Assembly (NCBI GenBank): GCA_039920165.1
Contig: JBDSEG010000412.1
Coordinates: forward strand, 1-19,849
Direction: 5' to 3'
DNA from: JBDSEG01 sp039920165
GTDB lineage: Bacteria > Pseudomonadota > Gammaproteobacteria > Burkholderiales > Burkholderiaceae_C
DNA length: 19,849 nucleotides
A program made the position numbers and the translations under genes. Positions 1 to 9,857 of the stretch are shown one piece after another (the stretch's first letter is position 1; each line of letters starts with the position of its first letter). The notes under the pieces were generated by a model. That model was not told the origin of the DNA. It was given only the letters and a program-made list of their open reading frames with translations, and searched no databases.

Positions 1-2699
<2,699 letters not shown>

Positions 2700-2845
2700 G
2701 GCGGTCTCCTGGTTGGCGTTGAGTCGATTTTGTAGCCGTTCGAAGCGAAGTCTCTCACACGAACCAGAACATTCCAAATGGTGATTTATTATTTCACGAT
2801 ACGGAATGCAAGAGCGTTGCGATTCTGGCCGACGATAATCCGTCG
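2700..2845. promoter_or_regulatory. Divergent control region between aceE and the sensor kinase gene
   Basis: This 146-bp gap separates two divergent genes and is clearly more AT-rich than its surroundings, especially 2771-2811. It must hold the aceE promoter and probably the kinase-operon promoter. Visible elements are the aceE Shine-Dalgarno AGGAG (minus strand, 2706-2710), a -10-like GATAAT at 2834-2839 pointing toward the kinase gene, and two dyads. One is GTGA-N9-TCAC at 2781-2797. The other is GAATGCAA-N5-TTGCGATTC at 2804-2825, with one bulged base. I could not assign a convincing -35 hexamer on either strand. A regulatory role is inferred from position and composition. Confidence 0.6.
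2804..2825. promoter_or_regulatory. Imperfect inverted repeat, candidate operator
   Basis: The arms are GAATGCAA (2804-2811) and TTGCGATTC (2817-2825). They are complementary apart from one extra G at 2821, and are separated by GAGCG. The dyad lies just upstream of the -10-like GATAAT of the kinase gene, where a repressor or a response regulator dimer could act. No factor can be assigned from sequence alone. The downstream LuxR-type regulator is one candidate for autoregulation. Confidence 0.35.
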
Positions 2846-5386
2846 ATGCGACCCGTCCCCGCCGCCGCACCGCCGCGCTCCTCCCGAACCTGGCCCGAAC
2901 GGCTGTTCGGCCGCTGGTGGCGGCGCCAGTCGGCGGCGCGCCAGGACCGCTTTGCCACGCTCGGCCCGCTGATTTCGGTGATGCTCTTTCTCGCGGCCAT
3001 CATCTCGGCCTTCTGGTACCTGCGCAACGAAGAATTCGAGCGCCAGCAAGAGGCGGTCAAGCGCGATACCGAGATCTCGCAACAGCAGATTCGACTGCGA
3101 CTGATCGAGAACCAGGAACAGCTGCTTCGCATCGCGCGCGAGATCTCGACCCACAGCATCGATGTCGACGACTTTCTCGAGCACGCCGGCAGTTTCACCC
3201 GCGAGCGCCCCGAGATCACCCACCTGCGCTGGCTCGGCGCCGACCGCTCGCGCAAGGCCGGCTATGCGGCGAATGCGTTCTATACCGATACCTCGCCGAC
3301 CGACAGCGCGCCGACGGCTCTGCCGGCCGACGGCAAACCGAGCGAACCAGAGACGGCCTTTGCCGCCGCGCGCACGCTGCGCCAGCCTTCGTACTCGAAG
3401 CCGTATGTCGACGCCCAAGGCCTGCCCGTCTTCCAGGTGCACGTGCCGCTCATCGATCGCAGCGCCTTTGCCGGAACTCTCGTCGCCGAATATTCGATCG
3501 ACGCGCTGATGCGCTATTTCGTCCCGGTCGAGATCACAAACCGGCACGCGATGTCGCTTCTCGACGCGCAGGACCGCACGCTCGCCAGCACGGTGACGCC
3601 CATGCCGGGCCGCCCGGCCGTGAAAGCGACGCTGGTGCACCAGATTCCGATCGCGCCGGCGGCCAACGGCCTCGTGCTGCGCGGCGAAGGCTATCGAACC
3701 TCGATCGGCTTGATCGGCAACACGCTTTTCTGGATGGTCGCCGCGCTGTCGGTGCTGACGGTGTGGATGCTGCTCGGCACCTGGCGCCACATGGCACGCC
3801 GGCTGCAGATGCAAAGCGCGCTCGTGACCGAGACCAATTTCCGCCGTGCGATGGAAAACTCGATGCTCACGGGCATGCGTGCGATGGACATGGAGGGCCG
3901 CATCACCTACGTCAATCCGGCGTTCTGCGCGATGACCGGATTCTCGGATGCCGACCTGATCGGCCGCAAGCCGCCCTTCCCGCACTGGCCGCCGGACCGG
4001 CTGGAAGAGAACAGCCGGCTGCTGCAGCAGGAATTGCAAGGGCGCAGTCCGGCCGGCGGGATCGAGGTCCGCGTCATGCGGCGTGACGGCAGCCTGTTCG
4101 ATTCGCGCATGTATGTCTCGCCGCTGATCGACCCCAAGGGCCAGCAGACCGGCTGGATGACGTCGATGACCAACATCACCGAGGCCAAGCGAATCCGCGA
4201 CCAGCTGTCCGCGTCGCACGAGCGCTTCACCACCGTGCTCGAAGGCCTCGATGCCGCGGTCTCGGTGCTGTCGGTGCAGCAGGGCGAGCTGCTGTTCGCG
4301 AACCGCTCGTATCGCCTGTGGTTTGGCGCCGATTCACGCGGCCATGCGCTGCTCGCCGGCAGTGAACCCGGCTTCGAGTCCTCGGCCGGCGCCGACGATG
4401 CAGTCGACGGTCTCGGCGGACTGCCGGCCCAGGACCTGACCGATGCGGGTTCGGATACGCGCGAGGTGCTCATCGCGCCGCTGCAAAAATGGTTCGACGT
4501 ACGTGCGCGCTATCTGCAATGGACCGACGGCCGACTCGCGCAGATGCTGATCGCGACTGACATCACGGCGCGCCGCACGGCGCAGGCGCTCGCCGCAGGC
4601 CAAGCCGAGAAGGCGCAGGTCACGAGCCGCCTGGTGACGATGGGCGAGATGGCCTCGTCGGTCGCCCACGAGCTGAACCAGCCGCTGACCGCGATCGCCA
4701 ACTATTGCAACGGCATGGTGAGCCGGGTTCGCAACGATGCGATCGAAAAGCCCGATTTGATCGCCGCGCTCGAGAAGACCAGTCGCCAAGCCGAGCGTGC
4801 CGGCCAGATCATCCGGCGCATCCGCGCCTTCGTGAAGCGCAGCGAGCCGGTGCGCCAGGCTGCGCTCGCGCAGACCATCATCGACGATGCGGTCGACCTG
4901 GCCGGGATCGAACTGCGCCGGCGCAATGTCGCGATCCAGACCTATGTGGCGCAGCGCCTGCCCACGCTCATGGTCGATCCGATCCTGATCGAGCAGGTGG
5001 TGCTGAACCTGCTGAAGAATGCGGCCGAGGCGATCGACTCGGCCGACCTGCCGCAGGCGCGGCGCAAGATCGAGTTGCGCGTGGTCCCGCGCCACACCGC
5101 CGAGGAAGGCGGCGTGATCGAGTTCAGCGTCACCGACATGGGCCCTGGGCTTGCGCCCGAAGTGCTCGCGCGGATGTACGAGGCTTTCTTCTCGACCAAG
5201 GTCGATGGCCTGGGCATCGGCCTGTCTTTGTGCCGCACGATCGTCGAGAGCCACCGGGGCAGGATGCGCGCGACCAACCTCTACAATGGCCTGACGCCCG
5301 TGGGCTGCCGTTTCTCCTTCACCTTGCCGGTGGAAACCGCCCGCGTAGAGGCGCCGCCCACCATCAACTCGGCACTGACTTCATGA
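2846..5386 (+). CDS. Membrane-bound PAS-domain sensor histidine kinase (FixL/DctB-like architecture)
   Basis: This 846-residue protein senses a signal and phosphorylates a partner response regulator, very probably the one encoded at 5526. A first membrane helix lies at about 40-60 and a second at about 290-312. They flank a roughly 230-residue periplasmic region whose FAGTLVAEYSIDAL stretch resembles Cache-type ligand-binding domains. A PAS domain follows at about 330-455 (ITYVNPAFCAMTGFSDADLIG), then a second PAS-like segment at about 457-577 with an acidic, Gly-rich insert near 510-540. The HisKA phosphoacceptor is H608 in VAHELNQPLTAIANY. The ATPase domain shows an N box (NLLKNAAEAI, 721-730), G1 DMGPGL (764-769), an F box FFSTK and G2 GLGIGL. 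I see no FixL-type haem histidine in the first PAS, so oxygen sensing is not supported. The ATG at 2846 lacks a Shine-Dalgarno. Its stop overlaps the next ATG (ATGA). Confidence 0.93.
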   Translation: MRPVPAAAPPRSSRTWPERLFGRWWRRQSAARQDRFATLGPLISVMLFLAAIISAFWYLRNEEFERQQEAVKRDTEISQQQIRLRLIENQEQLLRIAREISTHSIDVDDFLEHAGSFTRERPEITHLRWLGADRSRKAGYAANAFYTDTSPTDSAPTALPADGKPSEPETAFAAARTLRQPSYSKPYVDAQGLPVFQVHVPLIDRSAFAGTLVAEYSIDALMRYFVPVEITNRHAMSLLDAQDRTLASTVTPMPGRPAVKATLVHQIPIAPAANGLVLRGEGYRTSIGLIGNTLFWMVAALSVLTVWMLLGTWRHMARRLQMQSALVTETNFRRAMENSMLTGMRAMDMEGRITYVNPAFCAMTGFSDADLIGRKPPFPHWPPDRLEENSRLLQQELQGRSPAGGIEVRVMRRDGSLFDSRMYVSPLIDPKGQQTGWMTSMTNITEAKRIRDQLSASHERFTTVLEGLDAAVSVLSVQQGELLFANRSYRLWFGADSRGHALLAGSEPGFESSAGADDAVDGLGGLPAQDLTDAGSDTREVLIAPLQKWFDVRARYLQWTDGRLAQMLIATDITARRTAQALAAGQAEKAQVTSRLVTMGEMASSVAHELNQPLTAIANYCNGMVSRVRNDAIEKPDLIAALEKTSRQAERAGQIIRRIRAFVKRSEPVRQAALAQTIIDDAVDLAGIELRRRNVAIQTYVAQRLPTLMVDPILIEQVVLNLLKNAAEAIDSADLPQARRKIELRVVPRHTAEEGGVIEFSVTDMGPGLAPEVLARMYEAFFSTKVDGLGIGLSLCRTIVESHRGRMRATNLYNGLTPVGCRFSFTLPVETARVEAPPTINSALTS

Positions 5387-5529
5387 GCACACCGAACGGC
5401 TGCCAGATTCCCGAGGAGGCCCTGACGCGGGCCGAGCGCCGGGCCGAATTTGTCGACTTCGCCAAGCCGGCCCGCATGCCCTCGGGGGATCGCACGGCGT
5501 ACTCGACGGGCGAGGGGCTCCATCGATGA
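5383..5529 (+). CDS. Possible 48-residue small protein between kinase and response regulator
   Basis: A 48-codon ORF starts MSTPNGCQIPEEALTRAERR and ends GEGLHR. It shares a 4-bp ATGA overlap with the end of the kinase gene (5383-5386) and another ATGA overlap with the start of the response regulator gene (5526-5529). It therefore exactly fills the gap between them. Third codon positions are about 85% G/C, in line with the neighbouring genes. The product is charged, with no membrane segment or signal peptide, one cysteine, and no motif I recognise. Caveat: the same frame is open far upstream through the kinase gene, so openness alone is weak evidence in such GC-rich DNA. It could be a real connector protein, a short coupling ORF that keeps ribosomes moving into the regulator gene, or chance. 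Confidence 0.5.
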   Translation: MSTPNGCQIPEEALTRAERRAEFVDFAKPARMPSGDRTAYSTGEGLHR

Positions 5530-6149
5530 GCCTTATTCCGAAGAAGGGCAGCGTCTATGTCGTCGACGACGACGAGGCGGTTCGCGACTCGTTGCAGTGG
5601 CTGCTCGAAGGCAAGGATTACCGCGTCAAGTGCTTCGATTCGGCCGAGTCATTTCTGTCCCGCTTCGATCCGCGCGAAGTGGCCTGCCTGATCGCCGATA
5701 TCCGCATGGACGGCATGAGCGGCCTGGAGTTGCAGGACCGCCTGATGGAGCGCCGCTCGCCGCTGCCCATCGTCTTCATCACCGGACACGGCGACGTGCC
5801 GATGGCGGTGACGACGATGAAGAAGGGCGCGATGGATTTCATCGAGAAGCCGTTCAAGGAAGAAGAACTTCTCAGCCTCGTCGAGCGCATGCTGGACCAG
5901 GCGCGTACCGCCTTCTCGCAGCATCAGGAAGCGGCGAGCCGCTATGCCCTGCTCGCGCGGCTGACGACACGCGAGGCGCAGGTGCTCGAGCGCATCGTCG
6001 CCGGACGCCTGAACAAGCAGATCGCCGACGACCTCGGGATCAGCATCAAGACGGTCGAGGCGCACCGCGCCAACATCATGGAAAAGCTGAACGCCAATAC
6101 GGTGGCCGACCTGCTCAAGATCGCCCTCGGGGCGCAGGCCAAGGCTTGA
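5526..6149 (+). CDS. Two-component response regulator, FixJ/NarL type (REC + LuxR HTH)
   Basis: This 207-residue transcription factor is the likely partner of the kinase upstream. The receiver domain covers about 8-125: acidic pocket D14-D15 in VYVVDDDEAVRDSL, phosphoacceptor D58 in CLIADIRMDGMSG, switch Thr T86 in PIVFITGHGD, and K108 in DFIEKPF. A LuxR-type helix-turn-helix follows at about 145-205 (LTTREAQVLERIVAG, then NKQIADDLGISIKTVEAHR). The architecture and the FITGHGDVPMAV stretch are typical of FixJ/TtrR regulators, which bind DNA as dimers when phosphorylated. The chosen ATG at 5526 overlaps the preceding small ORF stop, with a GAGG about 10 nt upstream. It sits 25 nt before folD in the same orientation and is probably co-transcribed with it. 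Target promoters are unknown. The divergent aceE/kinase region is the obvious one to test. Confidence 0.95.
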   Translation: MSLIPKKGSVYVVDDDEAVRDSLQWLLEGKDYRVKCFDSAESFLSRFDPREVACLIADIRMDGMSGLELQDRLMERRSPLPIVFITGHGDVPMAVTTMKKGAMDFIEKPFKEEELLSLVERMLDQARTAFSQHQEAASRYALLARLTTREAQVLERIVAGRLNKQIADDLGISIKTVEAHRANIMEKLNANTVADLLKIALGAQAKA

Positions 6150-6174
6150 GCCTGCGCGGCGCGGTGCTGCCGGC

Positions 6175-7047
6175 ATGACGGCCCGGCTGATCGACGGCAG
6201 CGCCCTCGCGGCGAGCATGCGCGGCGCCATCGCGCAGCGCGTCGCGGCACTCGCCGCGGCCGGCCACCGGCCGGGTCTCGCGGTGATCCTGGTCGGCGAC
6301 GATCCCGCAAGTCGGGTCTATGTGCGCAACAAGATCAAGGCCTGCCACGAGGCCGGCCTGCATTCGGTTTTCGATTCCTTCGACGCCGACTTGCCACAGG
6401 CGCAGTTGTTGGCGCGCATCGATGCGCTCAATCGCGATCCGGCGATTCACGGCATCCTGGTCCAGATGCCACTGCCGCGCCATATCGACGCGCATCGCGT
6501 GATCGAGGCGATTGCTGCGGCCAAGGACGTGGACGGCTTTTCCGTCCACTCGGCCGGCGCGCTATTGACCGGTCTGCCGGGGTTTCGGCCATGCACGCCG
6601 GCCGGGTGCATGGCACTGATAGCGACGACCGGGATCGACCTGCGCGGCAAGACCGCGGTCGTCATCGGGCGCAGCAATACGGTGGGCAAGCCGATGGCGC
6701 TGTTGCTCTTGCAGGCGCATGTCACCGTCACCATCTGCCACAGTGCGACGCCCGATCTGGCGCTGCACACCCGTCATGCCGACGTGGTCGTGGTGGCGGT
6801 CGGACGGCGCAATACATTGACTGCGGATATGGTCAAGCCGGGCGCCGTCGTCATCGATGTCGGCATGAACCGCAACGAGCACGGCAAGCTGTGCGGCGAT
6901 GTCGAATTCGACGCGGTGCGACAGGTCGTCGGCGCGATCACGCCCGTGCCCGGCGGGGTCGGACCGATGACCATCACGATGCTGCTCGCCAATACCGTCG
7001 AGGCGGCCGAGCGCCGCGCGAACCTGAAGGAATCTTCCGCACCATGA
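6175..7047 (+). CDS. folD: Bifunctional methylenetetrahydrofolate dehydrogenase / methenyltetrahydrofolate cyclohydrolase
   Basis: FolD interconverts 5,10-methylene-THF and 10-formyl-THF with NADP, supplying one-carbon units for purines and formyl-methionine in the cytoplasm. The 290-residue length is normal for the family. The active-site block SRVYVRNKIKACHEAG contains Tyr49 and Lys53 (equivalent to Tyr50/Lys54 of E. coli FolD). KDVDGF carries the conserved Asp at 120. The dinucleotide-binding region reads VVIGRSNTVGKPMALLL (163-179), and the C-terminal signature PVPGGVGPMT lies near 257-266. No clear Shine-Dalgarno precedes the ATG. The gene follows the response regulator by 25 nt and its TGA overlaps the ATG of the peptidase gene, so it is probably translated as part of the same operon. 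Confidence 0.96.
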   Translation: MTARLIDGSALAASMRGAIAQRVAALAAAGHRPGLAVILVGDDPASRVYVRNKIKACHEAGLHSVFDSFDADLPQAQLLARIDALNRDPAIHGILVQMPLPRHIDAHRVIEAIAAAKDVDGFSVHSAGALLTGLPGFRPCTPAGCMALIATTGIDLRGKTAVVIGRSNTVGKPMALLLLQAHVTVTICHSATPDLALHTRHADVVVVAVGRRNTLTADMVKPGAVVIDVGMNRNEHGKLCGDVEFDAVRQVVGAITPVPGGVGPMTITMLLANTVEAAERRANLKESSAP

Positions 7048-9095
7048 ACAACCCGCTGCTCGATTTCACCGGCCTGCCGCGTTTCGATGCGATCCGCCCC
7101 GAGCATGTGTGCCCGGCTCTGGATCGACTGCTCGCCGATGCCGATGCCGCACTGGCCCGCGCCACCAGCGAGGCCGTTCCCGCTGACTACGAAGCGCTGT
7201 CGGCGGTGCTCGACGTGGCGACCGAGAAGCTCGGGCGCGCCTGGGGCGCCGTCGGCCATTTGAACGCGGTCGCCGACACGCCCGAGTTGCGCGCCGCCTA
7301 CACCGACAACCTCGCGCGCGTGACCGAGTTCCATACCCGCCTGGGCGCCGACGAGCGGCTCTTCGCAAAGTACAAAGCGGTGCTCGCCGGGGCCGCAGCT
7401 GCCCGCCTCACGCCGGCACGGCGCAAGGCGCTCGACAACGCGCTGCGCGATTTCGTCCTGTCCGGCGCCGAGTTGCACGGCACCGCCAAGCTGCGTTTCG
7501 CCGAGATCCAGGAGGCGCTGGCGCAGGCCGGGCAGCAGTTCTCCGAGCACGTGCTCGACGCCACCGACGGCTATGTATTGCATGTCGACGCGCAACGCTT
7601 GGGCGGCGTACCCGACGATGTGATCGCTGCGGCGCGCGCGGCCGCGCTGGCCGAGGGCCGCAACGACTGCAAGCTCACGTTGCACCAGCCCTGCTATTTC
7701 CCGATCATGCAGTTCGCCGACGATCACGCCCTGCGCGAGACGCTCTATACCGCCTACACGACGCGAGCGAGCGAAATCGGCCGCGCCGAGCACGACAACA
7801 GTGCCGTCATCGCGCAGCTGCTCGCGCTGAGACAAGAAGAAGCGCGCCTGCTCGGCCACGCGAGCTTCGCCGAGGTCTCACTCGTCGCGAAGATGGCGAA
7901 GTCACCGCAGCAGGTCACCGATTTTCTGCGCGACCTGGCGCAACGCGCCCGCGGCGGGGCACTGCGCGAGCTCGACGAATTGCGCGCATTCGCACGCGAC
8001 GAACTGGCGCTGCCCGAGCTGAATGCCTGGGACATTGCGTATGCGAGCGAGAAGCTGAAGGAACGCCGATACGCTTTCAGCGAAACCGAGGTCAAGCAGT
8101 ATTTCACCGAGCCGCGCGTCCTCGAAGGCCTGTTCCGAATCGTGGAGACGCTGTTCGAAGTGCGCATCCGTCCCGACGAGTCGCCGGTATGGCATCCGAG
8201 CGTTCGTTTCTTTCGCATCGAGCGCCCGGCCGGTGTCGCCGATGCGCCGGGCCAGCTGATCGGCCAGTTCTACCTGGATCCGTATGCGCGCCCCGGCAAG
8301 CGACCCGGTGCGTGGATGGACGATGTGCGCGAGCGCTGGCTGCGTCCGGAAGGCTCGCTGCAGACGCCGGTCGCGCATCTGGTGTGCAATTTCGCGCCGC
8401 CTCTGCAGGGTCGGCCTGCGCTGCTCACCCACGACGAGGTGACGACGCTGTTCCACGAGTTCGGCCACGGCCTGCAGCACATGCTGACCCAGGTCGACGA
8501 TATCGGCGTCTCCGGCATCTCGGGCGTCGAGTGGGATGCGGTCGAACTGCCGAGCCAGTTCATGGAGAATTTCTGCTGGGAGTGGGACGTGGTCAAGCGC
8601 CTGACCGCCCATATCGACACCGGTGCCCCGCTGCCGCGCGAACTCTTCGACAAGATGCTCGCGGCGAAAAATTTCCAGACCGGACTTGCGACGCTGCGCC
8701 AGGTCGAACTTTCGCTCGTCGATATGCGGCTGCACGCCGAACTCGGCAGCGACACCCGCTTCGCGCAGGTTCTGGCCGAGGTGCGAAGCGAGGTCTCGGT
8801 GCTTCAGCCGCCAGCCTTCAACCGCTTTCTGCATGCCTTCTCGCACATCTTTGCGGGCGGCTATGCGGCCGGCTACTACAGCTACAAATGGGCCGAGGTG
8901 CTTTCCGCGGATGCCTGGAGTGCATTCGAGGAAGCCGGCGCACGCGGCAGCATCCTGGACGTCGACACCGGCCGGCGCTACCGCCAACAGGTGCTCGAAT
9001 CGGGCGGCAGCCGCAGCGCGCTCGAAAGCTTCACCGCCTTTCGCGGCCGCGAGCCCCGCATCGATGCGCTGCTGCGGCATCAGGGCCTGGCGTGA
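7044..9095 (+). CDS. prlC: M3-family metallopeptidase, oligopeptidase A
   Basis: This is a cytoplasmic zinc peptidase that degrades short peptides, including cleaved signal peptides. The 683-residue product matches E. coli oligopeptidase A (about 680). Its opening MNNPLLDFTGLPRFDAIRPE is typical of OpdA. The zinc motif HEFGH is at 471-475 within TTLFHEFGHGLQHML. The third zinc ligand should be E501 in WDAVELPSQFMEN. The substrate-binding HIFAGGYAAGYYSYKW block (from about 601) carries the conserved His and Tyr residues. The start at 7044 is chosen because it gives the family N-terminus and overlaps the folD stop by ATGA. A larger ORF in this frame begins inside folD, but that part is a shadow. 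The alternative symbol is opdA. Confidence 0.95.
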   Translation: MNNPLLDFTGLPRFDAIRPEHVCPALDRLLADADAALARATSEAVPADYEALSAVLDVATEKLGRAWGAVGHLNAVADTPELRAAYTDNLARVTEFHTRLGADERLFAKYKAVLAGAAAARLTPARRKALDNALRDFVLSGAELHGTAKLRFAEIQEALAQAGQQFSEHVLDATDGYVLHVDAQRLGGVPDDVIAAARAAALAEGRNDCKLTLHQPCYFPIMQFADDHALRETLYTAYTTRASEIGRAEHDNSAVIAQLLALRQEEARLLGHASFAEVSLVAKMAKSPQQVTDFLRDLAQRARGGALRELDELRAFARDELALPELNAWDIAYASEKLKERRYAFSETEVKQYFTEPRVLEGLFRIVETLFEVRIRPDESPVWHPSVRFFRIERPAGVADAPGQLIGQFYLDPYARPGKRPGAWMDDVRERWLRPEGSLQTPVAHLVCNFAPPLQGRPALLTHDEVTTLFHEFGHGLQHMLTQVDDIGVSGISGVEWDAVELPSQFMENFCWEWDVVKRLTAHIDTGAPLPRELFDKMLAAKNFQTGLATLRQVELSLVDMRLHAELGSDTRFAQVLAEVRSEVSVLQPPAFNRFLHAFSHIFAGGYAAGYYSYKWAEVLSADAWSAFEEAGARGSILDVDTGRRYRQQVLESGGSRSALESFTAFRGREPRIDALLRHQGLA

Positions 9096-9190
9096 TGCGT
9101 GCGGCACGGCGCACAACGGGGCCGCGCAACTTCGCACGGTGGCGCGCGCTCAGGCAAACTGAGATTTCATTGCATTCGTTCGGAGTCCGG

Positions 9191-9847
9191 ATGAAATCGA
9201 TCCCCTACCGCATCCTGCAACGCGGCGCCCGCGCTGCGGTTCTGTTGGCCGCCGCCGGCCTGGTCGCCCCGGCCGTGCACGCGCAATACAAGGTCGTCGG
9301 TCCCGACGGCAAGATCACCTACACCGACCGCGCACCGGCCACGCCCGCGGGCAAGGTCAGCTCGATCGGCAACGCCGAGCCCTCCGCGCCAGCCGCCGTC
9401 CTGCCGAGCGAACTGCAGCAGCCGGTGGCGCGCTACCCGGTCGTCCTGTATGTCTCGGGCAGCGTCTGCGCGTCGTGCGACGGTGGCCGCGATCTGCTGC
9501 GCCAGCGCGGCATCCCGTTCACCGAGAAGCAGGTGCTCAACGCATCCGACGGCGCGGCCTTCGAACGGCTGACCGGCGCGCGCGACGTGCCGGTGCTGAC
9601 CATCGGCGCGCAGATCCTTCGCGGCCTCTCGGCCGAAGTCTGGAACTCCTACCTCGACGCGGCCGCCTACCCGCGCAGTTCGCGCCTGCCGGCGACCTAC
9701 GAGTACGCCGCGCCGACGCCGCTCACCCAGCGCCAGGACAGCCTCGCGTCTCGTGGCAATGCGCCCGGCGCGGGCGGTGCGATTTCATTGCCGCCGATTC
9801 CGGCCGCACCACCGCCAGCGCCGGCGGCGAGCGGCATCCGCTTCTAG
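9191..9847 (+). CDS. Exported DUF4124 - glutaredoxin-like protein
   Basis: The 218-residue protein starts with a signal peptide (about 1-31, ending APAVHA before QYKVV). A DUF4124 module follows (YKVVGPDGKITYTDRAP, about 33-49). A glutaredoxin-like thioredoxin fold spans about 82-155, with a C-A-S-C redox motif at C93/C96 and the cis-Pro loop DVPVLTIG (P134). The C-terminal tail (about 160-218) is rich in Pro and Ala. The combination suggests a periplasmic thiol-disulfide protein, but the substrate is unknown. CGGAG lies just upstream of the ATG at 9191. The gene is separated from prlC by 95 bp, so it may have its own promoter. It converges on the MFS transporter gene with only 10 bp between the stop codons. 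Confidence 0.85.
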   Translation: MKSIPYRILQRGARAAVLLAAAGLVAPAVHAQYKVVGPDGKITYTDRAPATPAGKVSSIGNAEPSAPAAVLPSELQQPVARYPVVLYVSGSVCASCDGGRDLLRQRGIPFTEKQVLNASDGAAFERLTGARDVPVLTIGAQILRGLSAEVWNSYLDAAAYPRSSRLPATYEYAAPTPLTQRQDSLASRGNAPGAGGAISLPPIPAAPPPAPAASGIRF

Positions 9848-9857
9848 CCGAACCGGA

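Noticed and set aside
2778..2972. Small plus-strand ORF beginning in the aceE-kinase gap
   Set aside because: It runs out of frame into the kinase gene, where it is Pro/Arg-rich filler. No Shine-Dalgarno or recognisable motif.
3845..4210. Haem-binding PAS domain as in FixL
   Set aside because: The domain is a PAS fold, but no His is seen at the FixL haem-ligand position. Oxygen sensing was not claimed.
6591..7043. N-terminal extension of the oligopeptidase gene
   Set aside because: This part is an out-of-frame reading of folD. The ATG at 7044 gives the normal OpdA N-terminus and an ATGA overlap.
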